Source of the DNA: Terrisporobacter petrolearius
GTDB lineage: Bacteria; Bacillota; Clostridia; Peptostreptococcales; Peptostreptococcaceae
Reading direction: 5' to 3'
Assembly (NCBI RefSeq): GCF_020748185.1
Contig: NZ_JAHZMO010000030.1
Coordinates: 1 to 39,760 of the forward strand
DNA: 39,760 nt
A program made the position numbers and the translations under genes. Positions within the stretch are counted from its first letter, which is position 1. Each line of letters opens with the position of its first letter. Below are positions 26,037 through 34,103 of the stretch, one piece after another. The notes beneath the pieces were generated by a model, which worked only from the letters and a program-made list of their open reading frames with translations, did not search any database and was not told where the DNA came from.

Positions 26037-26842
26037 TTGAAAGCAAAAAATATGATGCTTAAAATAGGAGTAGTATTACTATTTTCAATTTTTATCTGGA
26101 GATTAATTCTATACTTTAATAATATGTTTTCAGGAGATGAGTATAATTCTACAATTCATTTCTTTACTGGCTTAGCTATTACGATTCTAAGCTTTATTCT
26201 TGTCAATACTACACGCAGAACTAATCGAATTTCTTGGAGACAGATTGGGATGAGTGATTTACGTACAAATGTTATTTCCTTTTTTGTCGGAACAATCCTT
26301 TGGTTTATACCCGCAATGATTGGTCTAGTTATTGCCTTACTAGTTGGCTGGGCTGAAATAACAGTAACAGCAAACTTGAATCAACTTTTATTGAGTACTT
26401 TAATTTTATATATAACAGTATTTTTAATAGAAGCATTTCCAGAAGAGCTTATAATGAGGGGATACATTTATAGTCATGTAAATGCAATGTTTCCACATTT
26501 GAAAACTGTTATTATACAAACGCTGATTTTTCATTATTTGCATACTTTGTAGAAGCAATATATTCTTTGGAACAACTCCTCTTTATCCCTGGATATGGTT
26601 TTATGTTGGGTTATATTAGAGCCAAGTCGGGAAATGTATGGACTTCAATAGGATTTCATACAGTAATTATGACTGCATCACAAATAATAAACCCAATGCA
26701 TGGTCATTTTGATGTTAATGGAATCTTTGCCATTCGTTTTTTTGCTTTCAATCTATTACCGTATATACTAGGGACTATTGCTTTAGAATTTATTTATCCT
26801 AAGCACAAATGGAGTGAAATAGTTCCAATTAATAATAGTTAA
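26037..26842 (+). pseudogene. CPBP-family (CAAX protease-like) membrane protein, frameshifted
   Basis: A polytopic membrane protein of the CPBP (Abi) intramembrane protease family. The Glu-Glu motif EAFPEELIMRGY is in the first frame (near 26430-26465) and the later His motif WTSIGFHTVIM is in another frame. The break is at the run of five T near 26526-26530. Adding one T restores LIFSLFAYFVEAIY... straight into the second frame; as it stands the first frame ends at TAG near 26550. It could be a real one-base loss or a sequencing error. GAGGAGG at 26022 favours the TTG at 26037 over an upstream GTG at 25989. Bacteriocin-immunity roles are known in this family. Confidence 0.8.
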
Positions 26843-26944
26843 TTAAGACACATTTTTATATTGGGACTTAAGTATTATTTATAATCAAATAGATAAATAG
26901 GAATTTGTAGTACTGATTTTATATTTTACGAAAGGATGAATAGT

Positions 26945-27307
26945 ATGAAAAAGAAATCGAATCTAACTTGGATAGTTTCATCAATGCTATTATCAATTTT
27001 ATTCTATTTTATTTGTAGTAGATTGACAAAAGGAAACGATGCTACATTCATTGTAGGTTTTGCAGGTGTACTTGCACTTATTATATCCTATATTTTTAAA
27101 ATGAGAATAACAACAATTACAGCAACACTCGGATACCTAATATCCTATATTTTGGGGATAGTATTTGAGACTGACAGTATAACTTATCCAGGTGGAGCTT
27201 CAAGTAATTGGTGGCAAATTTGGATTGTTAGTTATTGGATATTTATTGGTATAGGTATTACAATTGATATTATAATGAAATATCGGAAAAAGAAAAACAA
27301 GAGCTAA
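26945..27307 (+). CDS. Small multispanning membrane protein, unknown function
   Basis: About 120 residues with four hydrophobic segments (WIVSSMLLSILFYFICS, ATFIVGFAGVLALIISYIF, ITATLGYLISYILGIVF, WIVSYWIFIGIGITIDIIM) and a basic tail KYRKKKNKS. I do not recognise a family. AAAGG at 26930-26934 favours the ATG at 26945 over an ATG nine bases earlier. It follows the CPBP remnant by about 100 bases and may be the last gene of the envelope module. Confidence 0.6.
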   Translation: MKKKSNLTWIVSSMLLSILFYFICSRLTKGNDATFIVGFAGVLALIISYIFKMRITTITATLGYLISYILGIVFETDSITYPGGASSNWWQIWIVSYWIFIGIGITIDIIMKYRKKKNKS

Positions 27308-27358
27308 TGAGAATAATCTGTGTAACGACAAATTCCAATTTGGATAGGAGGGCCCATG

Positions 27359-27724
27359 ATGGAATTCGGCAAAGAAGAATTAGAAAAAGCAATATCATTA
27401 CTATTCTCTACCATTAGTAATTGTGAAAAAATGCAACTTAAATTTTCAGAAGGGACATCTCAACATTCACTCTTAAGAAATAGAATCAAAGCACTCTATA
27501 TTTCTAAGTCTCTTTTGTCAAGTGATAAAACAATAAATTATACAAGTAAAGAATTGAGAGAGGCCCTACCTCCTATAGTTTCAATTATAAATAAGACTAC
27601 AAAAGCTCAAAATAAATATGAAAAAGGAAGTTCGCAATTCAAGCGATTTCAACACATAATTCAAGCCATACTTATTTCAAAAACATTCATCGAGAGTCAA
27701 ATAAATATCGATTCAGAGTTATGA
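27359..27724 (+). CDS. Helical protein made of two repeats of one ~50-residue unit
   Basis: 121 residues, no membrane segment. Residues about 3-53 and 62-112 align over their full length: EELEKAISLL.STISNCEKMQ with KELREALPPI.SIINKTTKAQ, KFSEGTSQH with KYEKGSSQF, and IKALYISKSLL with IQAILISKTFI. Each unit looks like a helical pair. AGGAGG (27347-27352) places the start at ATG 27359 rather than 27356. No function can be assigned. It lies directly before the decayed nuclease/helicase pair and might have been part of that system. Confidence 0.6.
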   Translation: MEFGKEELEKAISLLFSTISNCEKMQLKFSEGTSQHSLLRNRIKALYISKSLLSSDKTINYTSKELREALPPIVSIINKTTKAQNKYEKGSSQFKRFQHIIQAILISKTFIESQINIDSEL

Positions 27725-27769
27725 TTAATTTTTATTTGCCATAATAAAAATATGAGAATATCAACATAA

Positions 27770-28099
27770 TGTATAACGCACTTAGACATAAAAATCTTGG
27801 TGCATTTATTTTATAAAAATAAAAAAGATAATATTGAAATTTGCTATGATGAAAATGAATATGAAGGCAATCTAACTTTAGGGAAAAAGGATAAGCCTTT
27901 TAACTATAACACCTTAGAACCTTCTATATTAAGAGCCAACAGTTTAAAAATATTAAATTCAGTATTTAACACCAACTATGAAAGTGATGATGAGCTACAT
28001 AAATTTATGAAAGCTAATAAAACTGATTGTGCTTTAAAAATATTTTCTTCTGAAAGAAATATAGAATATCCAGATTATATTATGAGGGCAATCTTATGA
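27770..28099 (+). pseudogene. C-terminal remnant of an OLD-family (TOPRIM) ATP-dependent endonuclease, GajA-like
   Basis: An open frame of about 110 codons with no proper start; TTG 27797 is the first possible one, without a good ribosome site. The end (NKTDCALKIFSSERNIEYPDYI) and YNTLEPSILRANS resemble the tail of OLD-type nucleases that pair with UvrD-like helicases. The ATPase and most of the TOPRIM domain are missing. The stop TGA overlaps the helicase ATG by 4 bases (ATGA), the usual coupling in such pairs. The family call is by pattern memory and moderate. Confidence 0.45.
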
Positions 28100-29202
28100 A
28101 AAACCAACTTTTAATAGCATCTGCAGGTGCTGGAAAAACAACGCTGTTTGTAGAAGAAGCTATTAGCTGCAATGAAACTGTGTTAATTACAACTTTTACA
28201 GAAGAAAATAAAGAAGAGATAAAAAAGAAATTTTATGAATTAAATAATGGTGTTATACCTTCCCATGTAACAATTAGGACTTGGTTTTCATTTCCTATTG
28301 AACATGGTGAAAAGCCATATTAGGGAAAACTTACTGATAAAAAAATAAGAGGATTGTTGTTAGTAAATGAAAAATCAGGCATAAAGAGTAGAAGAGGAAA
28401 ATTCATTTCATATTATGGAGAAAATGATATAGATAAACATTATTTTAGTAAGGATTATAAAATTTATTCCGATAAACTTTCTAAATTTGTGGTTAGATGT
28501 AATGAAGCAAGTGATGGATGTGTTATAGATAGGATATCAGCATTATTCAGATATATATTCATCGATGAAATTCAAGATATGGCAGGATACGATTTAGAAT
28601 TCATAAAACTACTGTTTAAAACAGATTCTGTAATTAAAATGGCAGGAGATCCTAGACAAGTAACGTATCATACACATTTTCCACAGAAATACAAAAAGTA
28701 TGCAAATGGTAAAATTGAGGATTTTATTATAAGTGAATGTAAGAGTTTAGCTTTTAACATTGATAATGAAACTCTTAGAGGAAGTTGGCGTAATAATCAA
28801 ATTATATGCGATTTTGCAAATAGAATATTTACAGATTATCCAAAATTCAAATCTTTGCAAACAGAAACCAATTAACATAAAGGAGTTTTTCTTGTAAGAG
28901 AGAAAGATATTACGATGTATCTAGAGGAATATAAGCCAATTCAACTAAGGTATTCCAGAGCTAAGAATGTAAATCTCAATTATAAATCCAAGAACTTTGG
29001 GGAATCAAAAGGGGGGACATTTGATCATGTATTAATTTACCCGACAGCAAAGATAGAGAATTGGTTGTTTAATAATGAAGAATTAGATAATTTTGAGATA
29101 AAATGCAAGTTTTATGTTGCAGTAACTAGGGCAAGACATAGTGTAGCAATAGTATGCAAAAACAATGTAAAAACAGATATATTATACTTCTTTTATAAAT
29201 AA
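28096..29202 (+). pseudogene. UvrD/Rep-like helicase (GajB-like), two in-frame stops
   Basis: One reading frame of 368 codons carries superfamily 1 helicase motifs in order: Walker A ASAGAGKTT (28120s), DExQ-box IDEIQDMAG, motif III GDPRQVTY, motif IV-like GSWRNNQIICDFANRIF, motif V ESKGGTFDHVLIYP and motif VI FYVAVTRARHSVAIV. It is broken by TAG at 28321-28323 (after HGEKPY, where Gln is likely expected) and TAA at 28873-28875. There are no frameshifts, so decay is recent. With the OLD-type remnant just upstream this is the architecture of a Gabija-type defence system, now dead unless stops are read through. Confidence 0.7.
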
Positions 29203-29232
29203 CTCGAGCTATTTATAAAAGAAGTATAATAT
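29179..29232 (+). terminator. Very long perfect hairpin at the end of the helicase pseudogene
   Basis: A 23-bp perfect stem (29179-29201 with 29210-29232) around the loop ACTCGAGC. The left arm overlaps the last codons and stop of the helicase. No clear T-tract follows, so it may be a processed 3' end, a weak terminator, or a trace of an inserted element. Confidence 0.6.
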
Positions 29233-29435
29233 TGTGATATAACAAAGATGCTAAAGCATGAGATAGAAATGTATATATAATAATTTGTAATGAATTAAGC
29301 CTTCAAATAATTGATATTTGAGGGTGTAGTTGTTTACAAATTTTAAAGTTGTAAAACAATTAAGAATTAATGTAGACAATAAAAGTTTTGCTTCAGGGAA
29401 GAATATAGGACATTTTTGAAATACACCTTGCCACC
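29233..29435 (+). other. Non-coding stretch before repeat copy B
   Basis: AT-rich, no gene seen. A short open stretch (...QLRINVDNKSFASGKN..., about 29330-29420) could be worn coding sequence but cannot be named. Confidence 0.3.
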
Positions 29436-29659
29436 AAGGGGATAATATCAACTTACGACATCATTATTATACTCTCAAGGCACGTTGAGAGTATAATTCT
29501 GATGACGTATTGTGGTTCAAGGGAGGGATAATGGGATTTGACCACAACATATAGTGGTTTAAGGATAGAATTTCGGTCAAAAAACAGTGGAAAAACACCG
29601 TTTTTTGACCCTTTAAAATAGGGTGTTTTATAGATGACATAGGGTAATTTAAGTGATGG
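29436..29659 (+). repeat. Dispersed structured repeat, copy B (complete)
   Basis: The fullest copy, about 224 bases. Hairpin 1 has 25-base arms with 22 paired positions (29454-29478 with 29485-29509; the inner 13 bases, ATTATACTCTCAA, pair perfectly) around GGCACG. A second stem joins TTGTGGTTCA and TGACCACAA. Hairpin 3 is GGTCAAAAAAC (29575-29585) with GTTTTTTGACC (29600-29610). The left part matches copy C and the right part matches copy A. There is no coding potential. Confidence 0.8.
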
Positions 29660-29794
29660 TAAAGTAAAAGTAGTAAAAAGAGGGGTAGGAAACTAGATAA
29701 TATTTATAATATTTATTTAGGAGTTTAAGATGAAAAATATAAATAATAATTATATTAAATTAAACTTGTATTTATAGAAAGGAGCTGAAATTAA

Positions 29795-30499
29795 ATGAAT
29801 AAAATAGTAATGCTAGATATTAATTTTGATTATGGAAATGAAATTCAAACTATAAATCCGGTTTTATTAATAAGTAAAAATGATGTTGTTTTAGTTGATT
29901 GTGGTTATCCTAATTTTTTATCTTTTTTGGAAGATGAGATGAAATCAAAAGGTATAGATCCTAATTCGCTGACCAAAGTATTGATTACACATCATGACAA
30001 TGACCATATGGGAGCTTTATATGAAATCAAAGAAAAATATCCACATATTAAGGTAGTATCAAGTGAAATAGAGAGTGAGTATATTTCTGGTAAAAGGAAA
30101 TCACTTAGACTGTTGCAAGCAGAGGAAGTACTAAAGGTCATGCCAGAAGAACAGAAACAATTTGGAATTGAATTCTGTGAAACTTTAAGAAAAGTTAAAC
30201 CTGTCAATGTAGATATAGTGGTTAAAGATGGAGATAATTTTGACTGGGCAGGAGGGTGTCAGGTCATATTTACTCCTGGACATATGCCGGGTCATATTTC
30301 ATTATTTTTAACAAAGACTAATTCCATTGTAACAGGTGATGCGGCAGTTATAGAAAATGGTGAATTGGTAATTGCAAATCCGCAATTTACACTTGACCTA
30401 AATTTAGCCGAAAATTCATTAGAAAAGATTATATCTATGAATGTAGATAATTATTATTGCTACCATGGAGGAAAATTAGTTAGATCCGCAACTAGGTAA
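29795..30499 (+). CDS. Metallo-beta-lactamase-fold hydrolase
   Basis: 234 residues, cytoplasmic. The metal motif reads THHDNDHMG (residues 65-73), with Asp in the place of the second His of HxHxDH, a variant common in some glyoxalase II-like or lactonase-like members. Other ligands are visible as GHMPGH (near 164) and the Asp in VTGDAAV (near 178), and a final YYCYHGG (near 224). The substrate is unknown; thioesters, lactones and phosphodiesters are possible. An ATG at 29795 follows AAAGGAG. It stands alone between repeat copy B and the TetR operator. Confidence 0.88.
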   Translation: MNKIVMLDINFDYGNEIQTINPVLLISKNDVVLVDCGYPNFLSFLEDEMKSKGIDPNSLTKVLITHHDNDHMGALYEIKEKYPHIKVVSSEIESEYISGKRKSLRLLQAEEVLKVMPEEQKQFGIEFCETLRKVKPVNVDIVVKDGDNFDWAGGCQVIFTPGHMPGHISLFLTKTNSIVTGDAAVIENGELVIANPQFTLDLNLAENSLEKIISMNVDNYYCYHGGKLVRSATR

Positions 30500-30605
30500 T
30501 ATAATTATTTTTATGACTAAATTAGAATGTATAGCAAAAAAAGTAATCTATTTTAATTTTATAATTATAAATGAAGGATAAAATTGAAACTAATTTTAAA
30601 ATATA

Positions 30606-30656
30606 TTGACATAGACATTGGTGTCGTTTATAATCAAAAACGACACCAATGTCTAT
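30606..30656 (+). promoter_or_regulatory. Consensus promoter inside a 19-bp inverted-repeat operator
   Basis: TTGACA (30606-30611) and TATAAT (30629-30634) are separated by exactly 17 bases, a perfect sigma-A promoter. A perfect 19-bp inverted repeat (30611-30629 with 30638-30656) fills the spacer and the region after the -10. Each arm is itself near-palindromic (GACATTGGTGTC and GACACCAATGTC), suggesting two TetR dimers. It most likely controls the TetR gene and the acetyltransferase downstream. Confidence 0.85.
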
Positions 30657-30706
30657 TTTAATTGTAGTAGACAAGATAACTAATGAAATTAAGGAGGAGA
30701 ATTTAC

Positions 30707-31324
30707 ATGTCTCCAAAGGTGAGTAATCAATATAAAAGGAATAAAGAACTTGAGATACTTCAATCTGCAAAGAATGTATTTATAAAAAAAGGGTATTTAA
30801 AAGCTACTATGCAAGATATTATAGTGGAAGCAGGCATATCAAGAGGTGCTATATATTCTTACTTCAATAATATTGAGCATATATTTGAGGAGCTTCTTAA
30901 ATTAGAGGATGAAAAGGATATTATATATTTTGAAAGAGAGGGAGTATCTTCTTTTTGGGACCAATTAATAGATTGGATTAGACTACAACAAAGAAATATT
31001 TTATCGACTAATAACAAGTTCCTACTCTGCAAAACAGAATTCTTTTTAACAAAGTACCATGAATCAAAGAAAACAAGCAATCCATATGTTATAAAGAGAT
31101 ATGAGAGATTAGTGTCTTCAATAACAAATTTTATAGATAGAGGAATTGAAAAAAAGGAATTTTATTCTCATAAGTCATCTAAAGCAGTCGCTCTATATAT
31201 AATTTCATTTTTTGATGGATTAATGCTAGATACCTTTAATTTAGGCATGGAGGTAACAGAAGTAAATGATCAAATAGATGTAGTAATTTTCACATTAGAA
31301 AACATACTATGCCCAATTAAATAA
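30707..31324 (+). CDS. TetR/AcrR-family transcriptional regulator
   Basis: About 205 residues. The N-terminal helix-turn-helix (ILQSAKNVFIKKGYLKATMQDIIVEAGISRGAIYSYF, split here as recognisable TetR core) spans residues ~18-58. The C-terminal ligand domain is unlike families I can name. AAGGAGG at 30691-30697 fixes the start at ATG 30707; an upstream in-frame ATG at 30683 lies before that site. It sits directly behind an operator that overlaps its own promoter, so it is probably autorepressed. The acetyltransferase 17 bases downstream would be co-regulated. Confidence 0.9.
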   Translation: MSPKVSNQYKRNKELEILQSAKNVFIKKGYLKATMQDIIVEAGISRGAIYSYFNNIEHIFEELLKLEDEKDIIYFEREGVSSFWDQLIDWIRLQQRNILSTNNKFLLCKTEFFLTKYHESKKTSNPYVIKRYERLVSSITNFIDRGIEKKEFYSHKSSKAVALYIISFFDGLMLDTFNLGMEVTEVNDQIDVVIFTLENILCPIK

Positions 31325-31341
31325 TAAAAAGGAGTGATATT

Positions 31342-31884
31342 ATGCTATTTCAATCAACTAGAATAACTTTACGGAAAATGACAGTACAAGATATAGAGGT
31401 TTACCATAAATGGAGAAATGATTTAGAAGTTATGCAGTCTACTGCACCGATGTTAGATGTTTATCATATTGAAGAAACAGAAGAATTTGTGACACAAGTC
31501 ATATTAGGATCTCACTCTTCAAAGTGCTATATTATAGTTGATAAGGAATCTAAGAAACCAATTGGAATTACTTCTTTAATTAATATAGATAATAAAAATC
31601 GTAATGCCGAATGTATTATTGATATTGGAGATAAGGAGTCATGGGGTAAGGGATATGGAGCAGAAGCTATGAAATTACTACTTGATTTTGGATTTTTAGA
31701 GATGAACTTACATCGGATATATCTAAGAGTTTTCTCCTTTAATAGCAGGGCTATAAAACTATATGAGAAACTAGGATTTCAGCAGGAAGGAAAATCTAGA
31801 GAGAGTATCTTTCGTAATGGAAAATGGCACGATATCATTCATATGTCAATTATGCAAAATGAATACGTAGAAAAGATAAAATAA
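31342..31884 (+). CDS. GNAT acetyltransferase, RimJ/RimL-like
   Basis: 180 residues. The start RITLRKMTVQDIE...WRND is the classic RimJ/RimL entry, the acetyl-CoA site is SWGKGYGAEAMKLLL (near 108-122), and the C-terminal motif is NSRAIKLYEKLGFQQEG (near 135). Such enzymes acetylate ribosomal proteins, aminoglycosides or other amines; the substrate is unknown. It lies 17 bases after the TetR gene with a GGAGTG site, so it is in the same operon and probably under the same operator. A role in drug resistance is possible but not shown. Confidence 0.88.
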   Translation: MLFQSTRITLRKMTVQDIEVYHKWRNDLEVMQSTAPMLDVYHIEETEEFVTQVILGSHSSKCYIIVDKESKKPIGITSLINIDNKNRNAECIIDIGDKESWGKGYGAEAMKLLLDFGFLEMNLHRIYLRVFSFNSRAIKLYEKLGFQQEGKSRESIFRNGKWHDIIHMSIMQNEYVEKIK

Positions 31885-31958
31885 CAGTAAGATTCGGCTA
31901 TAGAGTGTAAAAAATTGCAAAAACAAAGTCGCCATAGACTTAGAAAGGATAGAATATA

Positions 31959-32804
31959 ATGTTTAACTATAAAACTTTAGATAATACTAGCATAGAAATT
32001 ATTCATAAAGCATTTATAGATGCATTTTCTGATTATCAAGTCAAGATAGAAATGCCAATATGGAAGTTTGAACAAATGCTCCTAAGAAGGGGTTATGTTC
32101 CAGAAATGTCTATAGGAGCATTTGTAAATGAAACATTGATTGGATTTGTTATGAATGGATGTAGAATTTTGAATGGAAAGCTGGCAGTATATGACCTTGG
32201 AACAGGTGTCGTAAGACAATATAGAAGACAAGGAGTAATCGATAATATACTTGCAGATATCAAGGATTTAATTAAAGAAAAGAATGTAAAGGAATATGTA
32301 TTAGAAGTGATAAAGTCTAATCAATCTGCAGTGAATCTTTATAAAAAGCAAAACTTTGAAATCCAAAGAGAGTTAGAATGTTTTCGGATAAATAGAAGTC
32401 AATATAATTTTATAATTAATCATAAAGTTGAACATACCAATAAGATTGATTTAAATCAATTAGTTCAATTTTGGGACTTTAATCCATCATGGCAAAACTC
32501 TATTGATTCAGTTAATGCAATTTCAGATTCTTTTTTATATTCAATTGTACGTTTTAGTGATACTATTGTTGGCTATGGTATTATTGATAAAAAAACTGGC
32601 GATATACCACAAATAGCTGTAGATAGAAATTTTAGGTGTAGAGGGATTGCAACAAGTTTAATATCTGACTTAGTAAAGAATACCGAATCTCAAAATATTA
32701 GTATTCTTAATATAGATGGTCAAATGAAATCAATGCAAGACTTTTTAGTTAAATTGGGTTTTAAGAATTTTATTACTCAATATGAAATGATATTGTGTTT
32801 ATAA
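31959..32804 (+). CDS. GNAT-family acetyltransferase, double-domain
   Basis: 281 residues. The N-terminal half is a full GNAT domain (VRQYRRQGVIDNILADI near 87, SNQSAVNLYKKQNFEI near 125). The C-terminal half carries a second, weaker one (QIAVDRNFRCRGIATSLISDL near 210 and a closing LVKLGFKNF). Tandem GNATs are common in Firmicutes. The substrate is unknown. An ATG at 31959 follows GAAAGGAT. It lies 74 bases after the previous acetyltransferase and may share its transcript. Confidence 0.82.
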   Translation: MFNYKTLDNTSIEIIHKAFIDAFSDYQVKIEMPIWKFEQMLLRRGYVPEMSIGAFVNETLIGFVMNGCRILNGKLAVYDLGTGVVRQYRRQGVIDNILADIKDLIKEKNVKEYVLEVIKSNQSAVNLYKKQNFEIQRELECFRINRSQYNFIINHKVEHTNKIDLNQLVQFWDFNPSWQNSIDSVNAISDSFLYSIVRFSDTIVGYGIIDKKTGDIPQIAVDRNFRCRGIATSLISDLVKNTESQNISILNIDGQMKSMQDFLVKLGFKNFITQYEMILCL

Positions 32805-32825
32805 TTTTAGTTTGTTAGTATTGTA

Positions 32826-32950
32826 GCTTATGATGAAAACCACTTTAAAAAATCGTTTTATCATGTCATCGCCATCTATCTAAAGTGCATGACTTTCTAG
32901 AGCGGCATCTATAATTTCTTTTACAAATGGAGAAGGAGTACTTCTTTTTA
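32826..32950 (-). pseudogene. Short remnant of an unknown minus-strand gene
   Basis: Read leftward, bases ~32950 to 32826 give KRSTPSPFVKEIIDAALES, then HAL, a TAG stop, IDGDDMIKRFF. The composition is protein-like and the stop sits where Gln (CAG) is plausible. No start or full domain remains. I cannot name the family. Confidence 0.3.
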
Positions 32951-32979
32951 TTATAATAATATTTAATGGGGGTATACAG

Positions 32980-33873
32980 ATGTCAATACTATTTAGAAAT
33001 TACACTAAACAACCAGGTATTACAGAAGATTATCATAAGGTAAGGGAATTCTTTATAAAATTGGGGCATGCAGAATTTGAATACACTAGATGGGATTGGA
33101 TGACAACCCATTATTCTTTAGATAAATCTGCGGTAGGTAAGATAGGCTTGTGGGAGGATGAAAAGAAAGTTGTAGGGGTTGCGACTTTTGATACCAGGCC
33201 TGGAGAAGCCTTTTGCTTAACTTTACCGGGGTATGAGTACCTAAAAAAAGAGATGCTTATATATGCAAAAGATAATCTATCAAAGGATGGGGAATTTAGC
33301 ATTATTATAAGGGATATTGACCTGGAATTTCAGGATATTGCAGCTGAACTTGGCTTTGTTGCTACACAGGATAAAGAATTCGATTCGTTTTTTTATTTGG
33401 ATAAGACGTCCGTAGAATATGAAATGCCTGAGGGATTTTATATTACTACTATGAAGGACACCTTTGACTTATATCAATACAGGCGCGTTTTATGGAGGGG
33501 ATTTAACCATGAGTTGAAGGGTGATGGTGAGCTAAAGTTTTCTGAAGAAGAAGAGCAGGAGGCGAGAAAATCGATGATTCGGATCAATGTGGACTTAGAT
33601 TTGAAGATAGCTGTGATTGCGCCAGATGGTAACTTCGTCTCTTACTGTGGAATGTGGTATGACAAAGATGCAGGTTTTGCAGTAGTTGAGCCTGTGGCTA
33701 CGGATCCTGATTACCGCAAGATGGGTTTAGGAAAGGCAGCAGTTTTGGAGGGAATCAGGCGTGTTAGAGAGCTAGGAGCAAAAAAGGTTATAGTAGGTTC
33801 ACAACAACAGTTCTATTATAGTATTGGGTTTCGCCCATTTCTAATGGCTACTTTGTGGAAAGAAAAAAGATAG
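32980..33873 (+). CDS. GNAT-family acetyltransferase
   Basis: 297 residues. The acetyl-CoA site is in the C-terminal third (VATDPDYRKMGLGKAAVLEGIRR, near 240-262, read here in two parts), ending with QQFYYSIGFRPF. The N-terminal part is a degenerate GNAT-like domain. The substrate is unknown. Its 5' end uses ATG at 32980 after GGGGG. Base use looks a little more GC-rich than the neighbouring GNATs, which hints at separate arrival. Confidence 0.8.
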   Translation: MSILFRNYTKQPGITEDYHKVREFFIKLGHAEFEYTRWDWMTTHYSLDKSAVGKIGLWEDEKKVVGVATFDTRPGEAFCLTLPGYEYLKKEMLIYAKDNLSKDGEFSIIIRDIDLEFQDIAAELGFVATQDKEFDSFFYLDKTSVEYEMPEGFYITTMKDTFDLYQYRRVLWRGFNHELKGDGELKFSEEEEQEARKSMIRINVDLDLKIAVIAPDGNFVSYCGMWYDKDAGFAVVEPVATDPDYRKMGLGKAAVLEGIRRVRELGAKKVIVGSQQQFYYSIGFRPFLMATLWKEKR

Positions 33874-33914
33874 ACTAATAATCATCTACAGAATTACTTG
33901 AAGCATAAGTTAAT

Positions 33915-34052
33915 ATGGTAAGCACCATGTACCGTGTTCTCAATAACAATGACTTTCCATATATAAAAGATTCACTTGATGAGTTTGATATTGATAGAGG
34001 AATTAACGTGAAAAAAACCGAAATAAGAGAATTATGTTTGAAGTGGGTTTGA
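33915..34052 (+). CDS. Doubtful 45-codon open frame
   Basis: ATG at 33915 (or 33927) reads MYRVLNNNDFPYIKDS...KWV and stops at TGA 34050-34052. There is no clear ribosome site. The frame continues open past the stop to 34313, so both pieces may come from one broken gene. I cannot name it. Confidence 0.25.
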   Translation: MVSTMYRVLNNNDFPYIKDSLDEFDIDRGINVKKTEIRELCLKWV

Positions 34053-34103
34053 CATGATTTTCTCCTCCTAATATTATTATATCATGTTCGGAGAAAACCT
34101 GTC
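34051..34103 (-). promoter_or_regulatory. Fossil leftward promoter and ribosome site within an inverted repeat
   Basis: On the minus strand this holds TATAAT, then AGGAGGAG and an ATG (34055) that opens only 7 codons before TAA. Arms GACATGATTTTCTCC and GGAGAAAACCTGTC form an imperfect inverted repeat. It looks like the surviving 5' end of a deleted gene and its operator. Confidence 0.35.

Noticed and set aside
29251..29451. Leftward 66-codon frame before repeat copy B
   Set aside because: No ribosome site or recognisable protein pattern, and it runs into the repeat.
16723..29659. Prophage or integrative element bounded by repeats A and B
   Set aside because: No integrase, relaxase, structural phage genes or att-type duplication at the ends; only the small repeats support it.
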